From the NCBI RefSeq assembly GCF_000512585.2, contig NC_089242.1, forward strand, positions 3,224,001-3,288,000: DNA of 64,000 nucleotides, in the 5' to 3' direction. A program made the position numbers and the translations under genes. Below are positions 1-12,615 of the stretch, piece by piece. The first letter of the stretch is position 1. Each line of letters opens with the position of its first letter. The notes under the pieces are model-generated. The model was not told where the DNA came from and ran no database searches. It saw only the letters and a list, made by a program, of their open reading frames with translations. The DNA is from Kwoniella bestiolae CBS 10118 (taxonomy: Eukaryota; Basidiomycota; Tremellomycetes; Tremellales; Cryptococcaceae).

Positions 1-752
1 AAACGAGCAAGATCAATTTACATACCTTCTTGGGCATTTTCCCTTTCCCCTGGCCTTTCGCTTCAGCTTTCGCCTTAGCTTTCAAATCGCTTTTACTCGG
101 TATCACCGTGGTCTTCACCTCATCTCCCTCCTGCTCTACTAGACCATCGGGATCTCTGATTACCTCGATAGTCCTCTCCTTCTCTTTTCCCTTTCCTTTG
201 CCTTTACTCCTAGTGGTCGTCTCTTGGGAGTCTTCGTCTGATGAAACCTCCTCGTCAGACTTGTCGCCAAACTTCTTTGCCAATTTACTTATACCCTGTC
301 TAACCAACTTATCTTCCCTCTTATCGTGTCGTTCCTGCGCACTAGTAGGATTGAGCGGGCTCTGTCCGAGTGTAGAAGAAGATAATAATGATGCGGAGGT
401 CGATCCGGACGGGGCGAGGGATGCAAGTAATTTGAGGGTTTCTAATCGTGATTCGGTTTTCTGCTTCTTTGCCTGCCATCGTCATACCCAATACATTCAG
501 CTTGTTACCCAGAACTCGACACCCGGATATGGTAGGTCAGCTCACCATGAACGACTCGAACCTCTTCCTTTTCTTAGATGACATCCCAGCTGTTGGATCT
601 TCTACCGCCGGAGCATTTGATTCGTCGGCGCCCCCAGCTTCTCCATCATGCTCAGCCTGCTTAATCCTCTTGCGCTTCTTGTGGCTTGATCCGCCGGCTA
701 CTGATCCTCTCGCTTTGGCGTTGTATCGCTCTCGGACTGGTGGGCCGACCAT
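1..752 (-). CDS. DHR1/Ecm16/DHX37-type DEAH RNA helicase, N-terminal part (partial)
   Basis: Only the first two coding exons are present (752-546 and 472-26). A GTATG donor at 25 shows that the gene continues off the left edge. About 218 residues are visible. They start MVGPPVRERYNAKARG and contain a basic stretch, KKRKRFESFMAKKQK, followed by LETLKLLASL and SSSTLGQ. This order (R-x-R-Y/F-N-x-KAR, then KKRxxxF, then SS-x-x-LG) matches my memory of the N-terminus of yeast Ecm16/Dhr1 and human DHX37. In that family the protein is a nucleolar DEAH helicase that releases U3 snoRNA from pre-40S particles. The rest of exon 2 is Lys/Glu/Ser-rich linker. No helicase motif lies inside the window, so the family call rests on the N-terminus alone. 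The first intron has a GTGAGC donor and a CAG acceptor, and the phase is 0. Confidence 0.68.
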
Positions 753-3047
753 GTTGATGTGATCAGCTTGCGCTATGTATGTTTGCTTGAATTGTTATGT
801 ACACTACAGTGAGATGACGGTTTTCGATATTTTGACCTGCAACGAAAGTGCATAGACAGGCTGGGATCCAAAAATCTTGGTGGTTCGGCTATCACCGCTT
901 GAAAACCAAAGTCACGTGATCCGTCACTAGCCTACATGACGGTAGTGGTTGAGAAGAAGAGTAAAAAGGTAAGCCTTTCTTTCGTCCCAAGGCTGTTTCA
1001 ATGCATATATGAATGGCATTGAGGGATACAGCCATGACCCATCTCCAGAGCCGGAACTGGCCATTCAGGGAGAGCTATATCAGGGGAGCATCGTACAAGT
1101 AAATTTGGATGGTACGTAGTCCGGACAGAGAGCAGTTCACCACTGTTTGACGGTTGTTGTATCTATATATCGATGGGCGACAAAGCAATGATCACTGAAC
1201 TAGCTGCTAGTCTACTGCCCTGCTATGAGGCATCGACATGATCTCAAACTCATCAGACGTTATCTTGCTTTTGATCGTCGATCGACTTAAAGATCGATGT
1301 TCCACCCTTCAGTTACACGCACGTGTCGTCATTCAACAATAAATGGGAATCTGTTCCTCTCGGATCAAACGGACGAACCGTTTATTCGGAATGGCCCTCA
1401 CTTCTGTCTTTCTGGGTTTGGGTCAGTGATTTCCGCACTTATGCATCTAGCTGTACAGCACAGCACATGACTACGGGTTTATCCTTCTCCGTCAGAACCG
1501 GTAAATAGTGCAAGTATGAGTACGAGTGAAGCGAAAGTCAGGGCTTTCGTTTTCGTCTGCTTGTGTTGTTCACATAATTCAGGCTATGGTGATTCTTCCG
1601 AGAGATTGCCCTTTTACGTGAAATGTCCTCTTGTCATGGTTGTTATCTGATTACCTGTCTATCTGACCACTGAAGATATACCAACGCCTGTTGATGTAGG
1701 TGCACAATCATGTAATAGCTTACGCTTGCGACACTATAGGCGTCAGTGTAAGAGACCAGTTGTTGACTAGAGGACGCGGACACAGGATCATTCTCACGAT
1801 AGTCGAGTATGCAAGTAAAAGTTCGGACGCAAATGAACCATGTCATCATGCAGAGGTAAAGGGAATTACAGTAAGTAGACGGAATGATTATCAGGGACAA
1901 GTCACAAGTAAAAGAATGCTAAATGGATTAAGCTCAAGGGCTAACAAGGTAAAATAGAAATAATGAGTCAGGGTAACATGCAGCAATGAGTCCCTGAGTT
2001 TGCCCGTGCTGGTGCTGGTGCTGGTATCGCATTGTATGTGTGTATCGTGGTGGAGAGTGGAGAGCGAAACAAAAGACCGTACACAACCATTTGACTGGTA
2101 TTATCTGAAACCACTGCTATACCACACTGTGTCCTTACCGCCCTACTGCTGCTGCTGCTACTCGGCCCGTCAACTACCAAACAGCCCGAAGTGAAAAGAC
2201 CATACACGAAACTATCCCATACATCTTTCAACCGTTGCAATCTCACTCCTCCGTATCCACTATCATTACCAGGTGGATTCGACTTGGACTGGTCAACGGC
2301 AACCACATACATACACGACTGTCGACCTACTATCTCAAGTGGGGGATAGAACCTTTCGGACCTTGTCGGGTGAGGGTGTGCTATCATACAAACACGCTTT
2401 TGGTGCCACCAATTTCTTGATTCTTCACCATCAACAACTCGCACAGTCCTCTTTCAGCCTCCTTTCAATTGGGATATCTTCATTACTCGTAGCCTTCTCA
2501 CCATCCCCCATCTTTGCACGTTTCACCCAGTCACTAGCTCATTCAAACGTCATCTTGCATCACTAGCTCGACTTGACCCAACATTACCACTCATTGGACG
2601 GTGAGATTATCGGAATCTGAATTGAACTCGAACTGGCATTTTCGAACCTGGTACCTTCTTGCGATATACCTTTTCAATCAAATCATTCTCACGGCCCATC
2701 CCATCATTAGAGATACATAGAGAAGAGGTAGAAATTTGAAGTGAATAACAGTGAGTAATCATATGCTTGTTTGTGATTACTTGAGGGAAAGATCCGAGTA
2801 GATGAGATTATTGTAATATCAACTGGAGTTCATTCATCACCATCAATCAATCAGATGAGGTAGATTACAATCTGTCTCATGTGGATGCTATTCAACGTTC
2901 AATTCAATCATCATCTGCCGGGTCAGCTCGTAGTCGTGCTCTCATATCTTTCCATCTGTATCATCAACCTTCTTCATATCTTAGGCTGCTGCTGCTGTTG
3001 TTTGTTGTTATTGTTCTCATTGTCAAATCTCCCGCCCCCCGCTCAAC
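753..3047. other. 2.3 kb intergenic region, divergent promoters of the DHR1-like gene and NIK1
   Basis: No open frame here looks conserved or joins to NIK1 through splice sites. The last ~500 bases before NIK1 are C/T-rich with short CTG runs (for example 2146-2157 and around 2990-3000), which suits a long 5' leader. An E-box palindrome lies at 911-920. A non-coding or leader transcript cannot be excluded. Confidence 0.6.
911..920. promoter_or_regulatory. GTCACGTGAT E-box (Cbf1-like site)
   Basis: The sequence gtcacgtgat contains the CACGTG core with the RTCACRTG flank known for fungal Cbf1/bHLH proteins. It lies about 160 bp upstream of the start of the DHR1-like gene. The same extended motif recurs at 19294 and 59265. 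The role is inferred from the motif only. Confidence 0.4.
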
Positions 3048-6000
3048 ATGCCAATCGATCTAGCTGACATCAATCATGTGTTGACAGCGTCTCCGTCTCT
3101 CTGTCCATTCGACGAATCGGACACCGAACAGGACTTTCCAGAATCACACCCACCCACTTCCTCACCGAGTGTGTACCACCGATATTCCTCTCCCGTCATT
3201 CCTTCTCAATTCCTCCAACCCACTCCACAGATAAGTGGCCACAAGCGTCCATACGACGAGATGTCACGGGCCAACACCCATTCGCCTATACTGGCGACTG
3301 AGGGTAGTACGGCCTTTCAAGCTCATACCTTGGCCTTATTATCCCTCATATCACAACACCCTTCACCTGCTTTCCCCTTCCCCACGAACGGTCAAGATCC
3401 AGCTGGACACTTGACTCTCTCCACCTTTCCCGGGAAGAAGACCCCCGCGGAAGAAGCTATCGAAAGGGCTATTATAGCTTTGGGAGAGCGTGTGTGGGCG
3501 ACGGAACGAAGTCAAGGTGTAGTTCATCAAGCTGCTAAGCTCCCTCCAGGACAACATCAAGCTTCGGATCTGTTAACTCCAGAATGGACACCTCCAATCG
3601 CAAGTGTAATCGCCTCTGGTCTCCCACCGGTTTGTCCAACATGTACTCGACCCATATCTGAAAATACCACGCCAACTACTACCCATCCATCGGTCTATGC
3701 TTCCCACCCGTTATCTGTTTCGCTATCTACTCCTGATGCCCAAATGAGACAATTGCCATCATCGCAATTCGGTTATAACCCTCCTCACTCGATTTTGACT
3801 ACTCCCTCCGGACAATCTGTCCTGACCGGTGGACCAGGCTCGGCATCCTGGTCGGTCGGTGATTCTGGCATGTCGGCTGAAAAGGAATTGGAATTGTTAA
3901 AGGCTCAAGTACAAGATATCGCGAGGGTCTGCAAAGCCGTCGCTACTGGTGATTTGACTCAAAAGATTATTGTACCGGTTGAAGGACAGGCTATGACGGA
4001 ATTGAAAAATATCATCAACGCGATGGTAGATAGGCTACAAACGTTTGCGGTCGAGGTTGAAAGAGTGTCGCTGGAAGTGGGTACGCAGGGTAAATTGGGT
4101 GGTCAAGCTGTCGTCGAAGGTGTCGAGGGTACTTGGAGGGAATTGACCGCGGTGGTCAATAAACTTGCGGCGAATCTGACTAATCAAGTGAGAAGTATTG
4201 CAAAGGTTACTAAGGTGGGTATTTTTACCCTCTAGAGATTGACAATCGTGCTGATGAAGTGTTACTAGGCCGTCGCCAAAGGCGATCTGAGTGAGACTAT
4301 CGACGTCGAAGCTTCAGGTGAAATTGCGGAACTGAAAACAACGGTCAACGGAATGGTCATGTCTCTTCGTACACTGGCAGATGAGGTCTCTAGGGTATCT
4401 CTGGAAGTAGGTTCTCAAGGTAAATTAGGTGGTCAAGCGAATGTACCGGATGTCGAAGGTGTCTGGAAGGATCTTACGGTTAATGTGAGTTGGGTGTAGG
4501 CTTCTGTAAGCCTGAGATCCTGCAGCTAATGATCATGGCCTGTAGGTAAATCGAATGTGTGAAAGTTTAACGACTCAAGTGCGATCTATCGGTAGTGTCA
4601 CTACTGCTGTGGCTAGAGGTGATCTGAGTAAGATGATTGAGATCGAGGCGGAGGGTGAAATGGCCGTGCTGAAGAATGTGAGCTGGAACTTGTCACCGAA
4701 CGGGAGTAGCGAAGCTGATCCCACCACGACAGACTGTCAACTCGATGATTCGGCAACTTACCATATTTGCGAATGAAGTGACGCGAGTGGCTCTGGAAGT
4801 AGGAACTCATGGTACTCTAGGTGGTCAGGCTGTCGTCCCTGGGGTCGAAGGTGTTTGGGATGATCTGACGACTAATGTGAACGTGAGTGAAAAGCACTAT
4901 CGTGATCAAGGATCTTTCCAACGCTAACGATGAGGATCATATAGAAAATGGCCAGAAACTTGACCGACCAAGTACGAGAAATCGCAGAAGTGACCAAATC
5001 GGTAGCTCGAGGTGATCTCACCAAAACCGTCAATGCCGATGTACAAGGAGAAATCTTGGAACTCAAAATCACTGTCAACGATATGGTCGGTACCTTTCCC
5101 TTTCTCCACTACACCAACCTGTACTGATGAGAGAGTGTAGGTTGCCCAACTTACCGTATTTGCCGCCGAGGTAACTCGTGTATCCCTCGAAGTAGGAACA
5201 GAAGGTAAACTAGGAGGACAAGCCGACGTACCCAACGTCGAAGGAACATGGAAAGTCCTGACAGACAATGTGAACCTGATGGCCTTGAACTTGACAACGC
5301 AAGTACGATCCGTAGCGGAGGTTACCACGGCTGTAGCGGCCGGTGATCTCAGTAAGAAGATTGCGGTGGACGCGTTCGGAGAGATTTTGGAATTGAAGAA
5401 TACCGTGAATAATATGGTGGAGTCGCTGCGAAGTTTCTCTTCCGAGGTGACGCGTGTGGCGAGAGAGGTAGGAACGGACGGTAGATTGGGTGGTCAGGCG
5501 AGGGTTCCCGGAGTGGCTGGTACTTGGAAGGATTTGACGGATTGCGTGAATATCATGGCTGCGAATCTGACGGAGCAGGTCAGGACTATCGCTCATGCCA
5601 CGGTAAGTTGGCTTTTCTTTGTGGTTCTTTCATTCGAGTCTCAAGAGACAGAGCTATAGGATTTAAATGGTATGCTGATGTCCTCGACATCTCTTAGACC
5701 GCTGTAGCAAGGGGTGATTTGACCCAAAAAGTAGTTGGCGTCAAAGTGTCCGGAGAAATCTTGGATCTCGTCAACACCATCAATAATATGATTGACCAGC
5801 TGGCGATCTTCGCGGCGGAGGTGACGAGGGTAGCTAGGGAAGTAGGAACGGAAGGTAAATTGGGTGTACAGGCTGAGGTTGAGAATATCGAAGGGACATG
5901 GCAAGAGATTACGTGAGTTGGTCTTCTCTGTAACAAGTTATACATGGCTCCAGAGTTGTTTGACTGACTGGTGTTCGTCCTGCAGGTCCAACGTAAACAC

Positions 6001-8307
6001 CATGGCATCCAACTTGACTTCTCAAGTACGAGCGTTCGCCCAAATCTCCGCCGCGGCGACGGACGGTGACTTCACGAGATTCATCACTGTCGAAGCGTCT
6101 GGTGAGATGGACAGTTTGAAGACCAAGATCAATCAGATGGTCTACAACCTTAGAGAATCGATTGAGAAGAACACAAAGGCTAGACAGGAAGCTGAAATGG
6201 CGAATCGATCGAAATCCGAGTTCTTGGCTAATATGTCGCATGAGATCAGGTAAGTAATTCGCATTTAGCGTTTTCCAAACGGAGGCATTCGACGATTAAG
6301 GAGGGACATAGCTGATGAGTCTGGACAATAGAACCCCCATGAACGGTATTATCGGTATGACCGTCTTGACACTGGAAAGTGAATTGACGAGACAACAGAG
6401 AGAAAATTTGATGATTGTCTCGAGTTTGGCTGGATCCCTGTTGACTATCATTGATGATATTTTGGATATCTCCAAGAGTGAGTGGGGTCTAACGATAAAA
6501 CAAGATATCGTCTGCTGACGTACCACCACAGTTGAGGCCGGTCGAATGACCATGGAACAAATCCCCTTCTCCCTCCGTTTAGCAGTATTCAGTGTCCTCA
6601 AGACATTATGTGTTAAAGCGTCGCAAAACAAACTCGACTTGATATTCGACATCGATCCTACCATACCCGACCAGCTCATTGGTGATCCCTTGAGACTTCG
6701 TCAAGTGATAACCAACCTGATAGGTAATGCCGTGAAATTCACCACAAAGGGACAAGTAGCCTTATCATGTCGAGTCAAGGGGTACATCAACAATTCCGTT
6801 GGTCTTGAGTTCTGCGTAGCAGATACCGGTATAGGAATCAAGCAGGACAAATTGGATGTGATTTTCGACACGTTCGCTCAAGCCGATGGATCCACTACGA
6901 GGAAATATGGTGGTACAGGATTAGGACTGACCATTTCCAAACGACTGGTCAACCTCATGTCTGGGGATCTATGGGTGGAATCGGAGTATGGAGCTGGATC
7001 GAGGTTCTACTTCACCACTGTCGCTGAGATGACTTCCACACCGAGAGAACAGATTATAGAGAGACTCGCTCCTTGGTCGGGGAGGAATATACTGTTTATC
7101 GATACGCTGGGTGACGAGACGGGTATAGCGAGGATGTTGGCTGAGTTGGGGATGAAGCCGATTGTGATTCATGCGGTATCGGAGGTATATAATTTGCCAC
7201 AGCAGGGTTTGACCATGTTCGATACGATGATTGTGGATTCGTTGAAGGCGGTGAGTAACTCTTACATCACAATTGTGGTACTTAGTCTTGAAGACTGATG
7301 ATTTGTTATATCATTGTAGGCTGGAGAATTGAGAGGTATCGAGTATCTGAGGTATATCCCTATAGTCTTGCTTGCTCCTGTGAGTACACCTTCTTTCTTA
7401 CTAGTACTGAGCTGATTGCTGATATGGTGTAATGTATAGTCAAACCGACCACCCGGCCCAGAAAACCCATCATTCATCGACCTCCCCGAACCTCGTCGTC
7501 GACTCCTTGCCCTTCCCTCAGCAGGCGATCAATCTCTCTCCCCTATCCCCGTGAAAGATTGCTTGGAAATGGGAATAAACACCTACTACACCACACCACT
7601 CCATCTCCAGGAACTGTCCAACGCCATTGTTCCTGCCCTCGAATCCCACCAAATGCAACCCGGAGATTCTGTGAAAGATACCGTCCTCTCCATCTTATTA
7701 GCAGAAGACAATCTTGTCAATCAGAAGCTCGCTGTGAAATTATTAGAAGTAGCAGGCCATAAGATCGAAGTTGCAGATAACGGTGAGATAGCCATTGAGA
7801 AGTACAAACGCCGACAACTTGCTCGAACGCCGTTCGACGTGATTCTCATGGATGTTTCGATGCCTGTTATGGGAGGTATGGAAGCTACCGGCTTAATTAG
7901 AGAATTCGAAGCCAACGAGGGTGTGCCGAGGACACCGATCATTGCGTTGACGGCGCATGCGATGATTGGGGATAAGGAGAGGTGTTTGGAGGCGGGGATG
8001 GATCATTATGTTCCTAAGCCTTGTGAGTTTTTCTTTTCGTCCCTTGCCTTCGTAATGCAGAGCAATCCCACTTTCACTCCTGTTTGTTCAACAATTTTAT
8101 ACTCATGTTGCGAAAATACGGAATGTAAGCTGACAGTCACTTTTACTCGACACAGTACGACGAGGCGACCTCATAGCTGCCATCGCGAGGGTGCTGACCA
8201 ACAACCCACCGCCACTTTCCACGCAGGGAGGAGGGGTACCCCTCCAGGAGTCGAATCAGACTTATGATGTGGGACTGGCGACTGGACCCAGTGGGACGTA
8301 CAAGTGA
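3048..8307 (+). CDS. NIK1: Group III hybrid histidine kinase (Nik1/Os-1; Cryptococcus Tco1 type)
   Basis: This is a cytosolic osmosensing and fungicide-target hybrid kinase that acts upstream of the HOG MAPK pathway. I find 13 exons: 3048-4214, 4269-4484, 4546-4677, 4733-4882, 4945-5085, 5141-5602, 5698-5912, 5986-6249, 6332-6477, 6532-7250, 7320-7379, 7440-8022 and 8156-8307. They give 1468 residues. A Pro/Ser-rich N-terminus (1-280) is followed by seven HAMP-like repeats, each with a GDLT/S...GE(I/M) signature and a regular EVGTxGxLGGQA linker. The HisKA motif FLANMSHEIRTPMNG has its phospho-His near residue 913. A HATPase follows (NLIGNAVKF, DTGIGI, GGTGLGLTI). Then comes a degenerate receiver-like stretch, and finally a true receiver (LLAEDNLVNQ, phospho-Asp in ILMDVSMP near 1361, Lys in VPKP). 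The intron after 5085 uses the weak donor GTCGGT. The frame is open throughout, and the exon joins restore the repeat pattern. Confidence 0.96.
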
Positions 8308-8761
8308 TTGTAAATCAGATTGGCATGATGTGTGGAATACAGTCCAGAGATCTAAATGATACACGATATTAGATTCAAGAATATACAAAGTATAAATAAA
8401 GGGAAGGATTGGAAAGGTTTCTTCTAATTTTCATGTAGCTTAATTATCACGTTGAAGGTTATTTAGGTCTTGGTGTTACGTTCTGTTCCTTCTCATAGTT
8501 TACAAAACCAATAAAATTACATTTCTCTGTTTCTTTTTACTTGTCTTGCTTCTTGCTGGGTATGATTTTCCTCGATTATTTTTCCCTCCTTTTCATTTAG
8601 GTCTTGATCATGGCTAGGCTAGGCTACGGACTCGGACTTGGTAGTGTGCATATATGTATTGTAGGGTGTTCTGCACCTATGATCGATACATCAATACAAC
8701 AAAAGCACAATGATACCTCTTTGTATCTACAGTACAGCTAATGGCGTTAGTATACCCACCA
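8308..8761. other. Convergent intergenic region (3' ends of NIK1 and the LENG1-like gene)
   Basis: AT-rich, with no gene seen. It contains T-rich stretches and an aataaa-like run (about 8393-8400) that suit 3'-end formation on both strands. Confidence 0.5.
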
Positions 8762-10160
8762 CTACACCTCCCAACTCCTTCCACCATTCGATCTCGGCCG
8801 CTCATCCCTCTCGAAGAACCTCCTCCCCGCCTTGGCCTGCTCCCTCTCCCACTCTTCTGCCCATGTTCTTCCCCCAGCTGAAGAGGGGGTATCGTCCCAC
8901 CCTCCTGCTATCCTCTGAGGAGCCTTACTTTTAGCTATCAACGCCAGGGCTCGTTCTCTCTCTGATAACTCTCTGGACCTTCTAGCGTCTGAGGGGTTGG
9001 ATGGTTTGTGATGTCCATCCGTATGGTGGTGGTGTGGACGTGATTTGGATGAAGAGGTGGAGAGGAGGGTGGATATGTGAGTTAGGGGGTCATTTCTATT
9101 CTTGCTTCTTGCGTCTTTACGTCTATCCGAAAAAGAAAACATGATAAGCTCGGTTTATGTGTCGAATATTGAGATTGGTATAAGAGCAGTGATATTCGGC
9201 TTACCTATCCCTCTCCCTTCGTTCGTCCGCCTCATCGCCCACTTCCTTATCCTCTACCCGCTTTAGGTCCTTGTCCGCATACCACGGTTTCGTCTCTTTG
9301 TCTGGTCTGGCTAGGTATAAGGTGAATGGATCGGATTCTTGGTCTTTCTTGGTTTTTGCTAGCTCGGCAAGGGTCGGTTGAGGTTTGTTAAGCTTTGGCT
9401 ATAGGTTGAAGTATATGTCAGCTGGAGAGTACCATGGGAGTTGAGAAAGAAAGCAATATTCCGCTAAGCATATATGAGGAGTGCAAGACAGATGGTGACG
9501 ATAGATGCTAGAACGTGGATCGACGCTCATACGTGATTGCATCAAGAGGGATAATTTCGACACGATGAGATCACTCACATCCTTCTCAAGATCAGCAAAG
9601 AAATTCAAATGCCCCCCAGTCTCCCACTTCCCCATCTCCCCTCGTTCCTCTTCGTCGTCATTATACTTCTCCTTCTCCTTCCCCTTGTTACGTCGAGCAG
9701 TCTCACTGGGAAAATCAAAATCCAATCGATCCTTCCTCTTCCTCTCCCGTTTCTCCTCCTTGGCTTTCTTCTCTCTATGTCTTTCTAGTAGACTCTTACC
9801 TGAATCTCGCGAGGCAGAAGTGGAGGGCAAATCCCCTTCGCCTTCGTCATTTTGGAAAGAGGGTGAACCTGCTCGTCTTCGAAGGAGGGATAATCGGTTC
9901 TCCGCTTCCTATTTCTCAAGATTTCAGTGAGCTATTTGATCTAGCTACGGGACAGTGAACAGCTTACAGCATCTATGGACTTTTGTTCTTTCGCCAACTC
10001 CTCGGCGGCTGCTCTGGCTTCGTCTTCTCGGACTCGTTGTTTGTTTTTCTCGAGGTAGGGGTGGTAGGATTTGTGGCTTTGTGTCTATTCTGTCAGCTGG
10101 AGATCAGGCTTTGCGCAGATCGATAAGCTGGACTTACTGGAGAATTTGCAGACGGGGCAT
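8762..10160 (-). CDS. CIR_N-domain protein, LENG1-like
   Basis: Five exons (10160-10138, 10076-9968, 9908-9579, 9398-9205, 9122-8762) encode 338 residues. The 23-nt first exon was chosen because joining it to the acceptor at 10077 gives MPRLQILH followed by HKSYHPYLEKNKQRVREDE. This is a typical start for the CIR_N domain shared by CBF1-interacting corepressor, CWC25 and LENG1 proteins. The rest is highly charged: a KKAKEEKRERKRKDRLDF stretch, then RPDKETKPWYADKD, and a C-terminal GGWDDTPSSAGGRTWAEEWEREQ. The overall layout (short CIR_N head, basic/acidic helices, no enzyme motif) fits LENG1-like nuclear proteins, often linked to splicing. That role is family knowledge, not visible here. The gene is divergent from CDC12 and convergent with NIK1. 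Confidence 0.72.
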
Positions 10161-10600
10161 TGTGGGGTTGACTTTTGTTGAAAGTGCTACAGAGATAAAG
10201 TAAAGATTGAGAAGCCCTCTTGTGTTATATCGTCTGTCATATCTTTCGATGTTTTGGGTGGCAACGTATGGTGGAGGTGCAAATGGTGAGAGCCACGCCT
10301 GCCTAAACAGGGGGAGTCAGCGAGCCTATTCTCCTTGTGTTTGATATTACGTTATCTTCCCACGCGACTACACTCTGAGCAAGGGGCACCATGATAACAC
10401 GCTAATGCATTGACCCTCTCCGTGTATACTGTACATTTCAACCAGCAATCCAATTCAAAGCTACCTCCTTTTCATCATATTGCTCGTTATCATTGTCATC
10501 TTGATCGCTATCATCAGTATCAACCGTCACTTGAGGATAACTTCCTGTCGTTACTCAGCTCATATACCCAGAGAATAGAGATATAGATACGCATAGCAGA
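10161..10600. other. Divergent promoter region (LENG1-like gene / CDC12)
   Basis: No coding potential seen. It holds a C/T-rich stretch just before CDC12 and no recognisable long regulatory motif. Confidence 0.5.
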
Positions 10601-12615
10601 ATGTCAGACGGTATTGGTATTGCAAAGTGAGCTCGTCTTCCTGAAGGGAGCAGAGAGCAAGTTGACTGACCGCTGGAATGATATATAGCTTGCCCAACCA
10701 AGTGAGCTTTGCTGATGATGGAATCGTTATCTTAACATGGCTACAAGCTGACAGCTTTATATCGCAGAGGCATAAGATCACTTCTCAACATGGCGCTCAT
10801 TTCACCATCATGGTAGTTGGTGAGTTCATCCCATTCAGAGGAAAAAAAGGTGTCTGTGCGGCGTGGAATAAGTACTCCTTTGACTACGTGTGGGAACAGT
10901 ATCAAGAGTACAATTTTACTAGATGAATGATAGGAGATGTACATGGGATACTGATGAGCTCTGCGGTACAGGTGAATCCGGCTTGGGGAAGACGACACTC
11001 ATCAACACCCTCTTCGCTACTGAGATCTGCGCTCCTAGGAATTATCGACAACGGTGAGTAGGATCTGATACACTCTTTGATCGCTTGCACCTTCTATCGT
11101 CACTCTAGCTGTACTCAATGCTCCGCTTAGATGAACATCAGCTGATCATATTTCCATCTCCAGATTCGCCAAACAATTAGATAAAACCACTGAAATTGAA
11201 ATCCTCAAAGCTGATTTGGAAGAGAGAGGATTCAACATCAAGGTGGGCTATCATAGCAGCTGTGATGGCCATATTTTTGCTGATAGCTAATACTCTGTTC
11301 ATAGTTGACTGTGATTGATACCCCTGGTTTCGGTGACTACGTGAACAACCGAGATAGGTCAGTTGGACGAGCTACAGACTGGAGCTTCATCAGCTGACTT
11401 GGTGTGTTTTGGTTAGCTGGACCCCTATTGTCGACTTCATCGATGATCAACACGAATCGTACATGAGACAAGAGCAACAACCTTTCAGGAAGGATAAGCA
11501 AGATTTGAGAATTCATGCTTGTTTGTACTTCGTTAAACCTACTGGAACGACGTGAGTTGTACTATCCTCATTATCCATTTAGCTCTAGCTCTCTACAATT
11601 CCAATCGGTGAGCTAGGCTGATAAATAATTTACAGGCTCAAGCCCCTCGACGTGGAGATTATGAAACGACTCGGTACTCGAGTCAACCTCATCCCCGTTA
11701 TCGCCAAAGCAGATACCATGGTTCCGGAGGATCTACTCAATTTCAAGACTATCGTGAGTCCCTCAGTTCATTGTTACCTTTGAGTGGTATGACAATCAGG
11801 AGCTGACATCGTCTTCAGATTCGAGAAGTCGTCGCTGCTCAAGGCATCAAGATCTACACCCCTCCCATAGACACTGAGGATGATTGCGTCGCTGAACACG
11901 CTAGGATTATGCAATCGGTTATGCCATTCTCGATCATCGGGAGTACCCAAGACGTCACTACTCACGATGGAAGGGTCGTCAAGGGTAGAGAGTACCTATG
12001 GGGTGTTGCGGAGGGTATGTCGAAACTTGTTGTTCTTTCTTCAATTCACATGGCATATCTCGCTAACGCTCGACTCGCCACGCAATAGTTGAGAACGAAG
12101 ACCACTGCGATTTCAAGAAACTCCGATCCCTGCTGATCAGAACATACATGTTGGATCTCATCACCTCAACCGAAGAGAACCACTACGAGGCCTACAGATT
12201 GGCCCAAATGGAGACCCGTAAATTCGGTGAACCAAAGGTCAGGAAACTTGATAATCCCAAATACCGTGAAGAGGAGGAAATGCTCAGGAAGAGGTTCACC
12301 GAGCAAGTTAAGTTGGAGGAATCCAGATTCAGGCAATGGGAACAACATGTGAGTGATGTGACCACTCGCTCATCTAGCTTGTGAAGTAGTTTCGAGATTT
12401 GATGCTGATTTATATTCGGTGCACTTATAGCTCATCGCTGAGAGAGATAGACTTAACAAGGATTTGGAGCAGGCTCATACCGCTATCAAGGCATTAGAGG
12501 TGGGTGATACCCCTCAATAGATCATGTGTTGTGCTGATGTTCGTGATATGCACAGGCCGAACTGGACCAAGTTGCCGCGTACCATAGACAAGGTGGTACA
12601 GTAGGACGACGATAG
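10601..12615 (+). CDS. CDC12: Septin, Cdc12 / Aspergillus AspC type
   Basis: Septins are GTP-binding proteins that form filaments at the bud neck and septum. Twelve exons (10601-10626, 10689-10701, 10768-10819, 10972-11053, 11164-11242, 11305-11357, 11417-11551, 11636-11753, 11819-12014, 12089-12348, 12431-12499, 12556-12615) give 380 residues. The protein opens MSDGIGIANLPNQRHKI, the class-specific start of Cdc12/AspC. The P-loop GESGLGKTT lies at 31-39, DTPGFGDYVNNRDSW near 89, and AKAD follows. The septin unique element (VENEDHCDFKKLRSLL) leads into a C-terminal coiled coil from about residue 300 (EEEEMLRKRFTEQVKLEE...). Exon 2 is a 13-nt micro-exon that supplies LPNQ. All phases agree, and the length is normal for the family. 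Confidence 0.95.

Noticed and set aside
2146..2157. (CTG)4 run and other short CTG clusters near 2010 and 2990
   Set aside because: Too short to call a microsatellite of note; common in C/T-rich leader sequence here.
1968..2444. 158-codon minus-strand open frame in the long intergenic region
   Set aside because: Composition looks random (Ser run from a CTG repeat, no domain, no splice partner).
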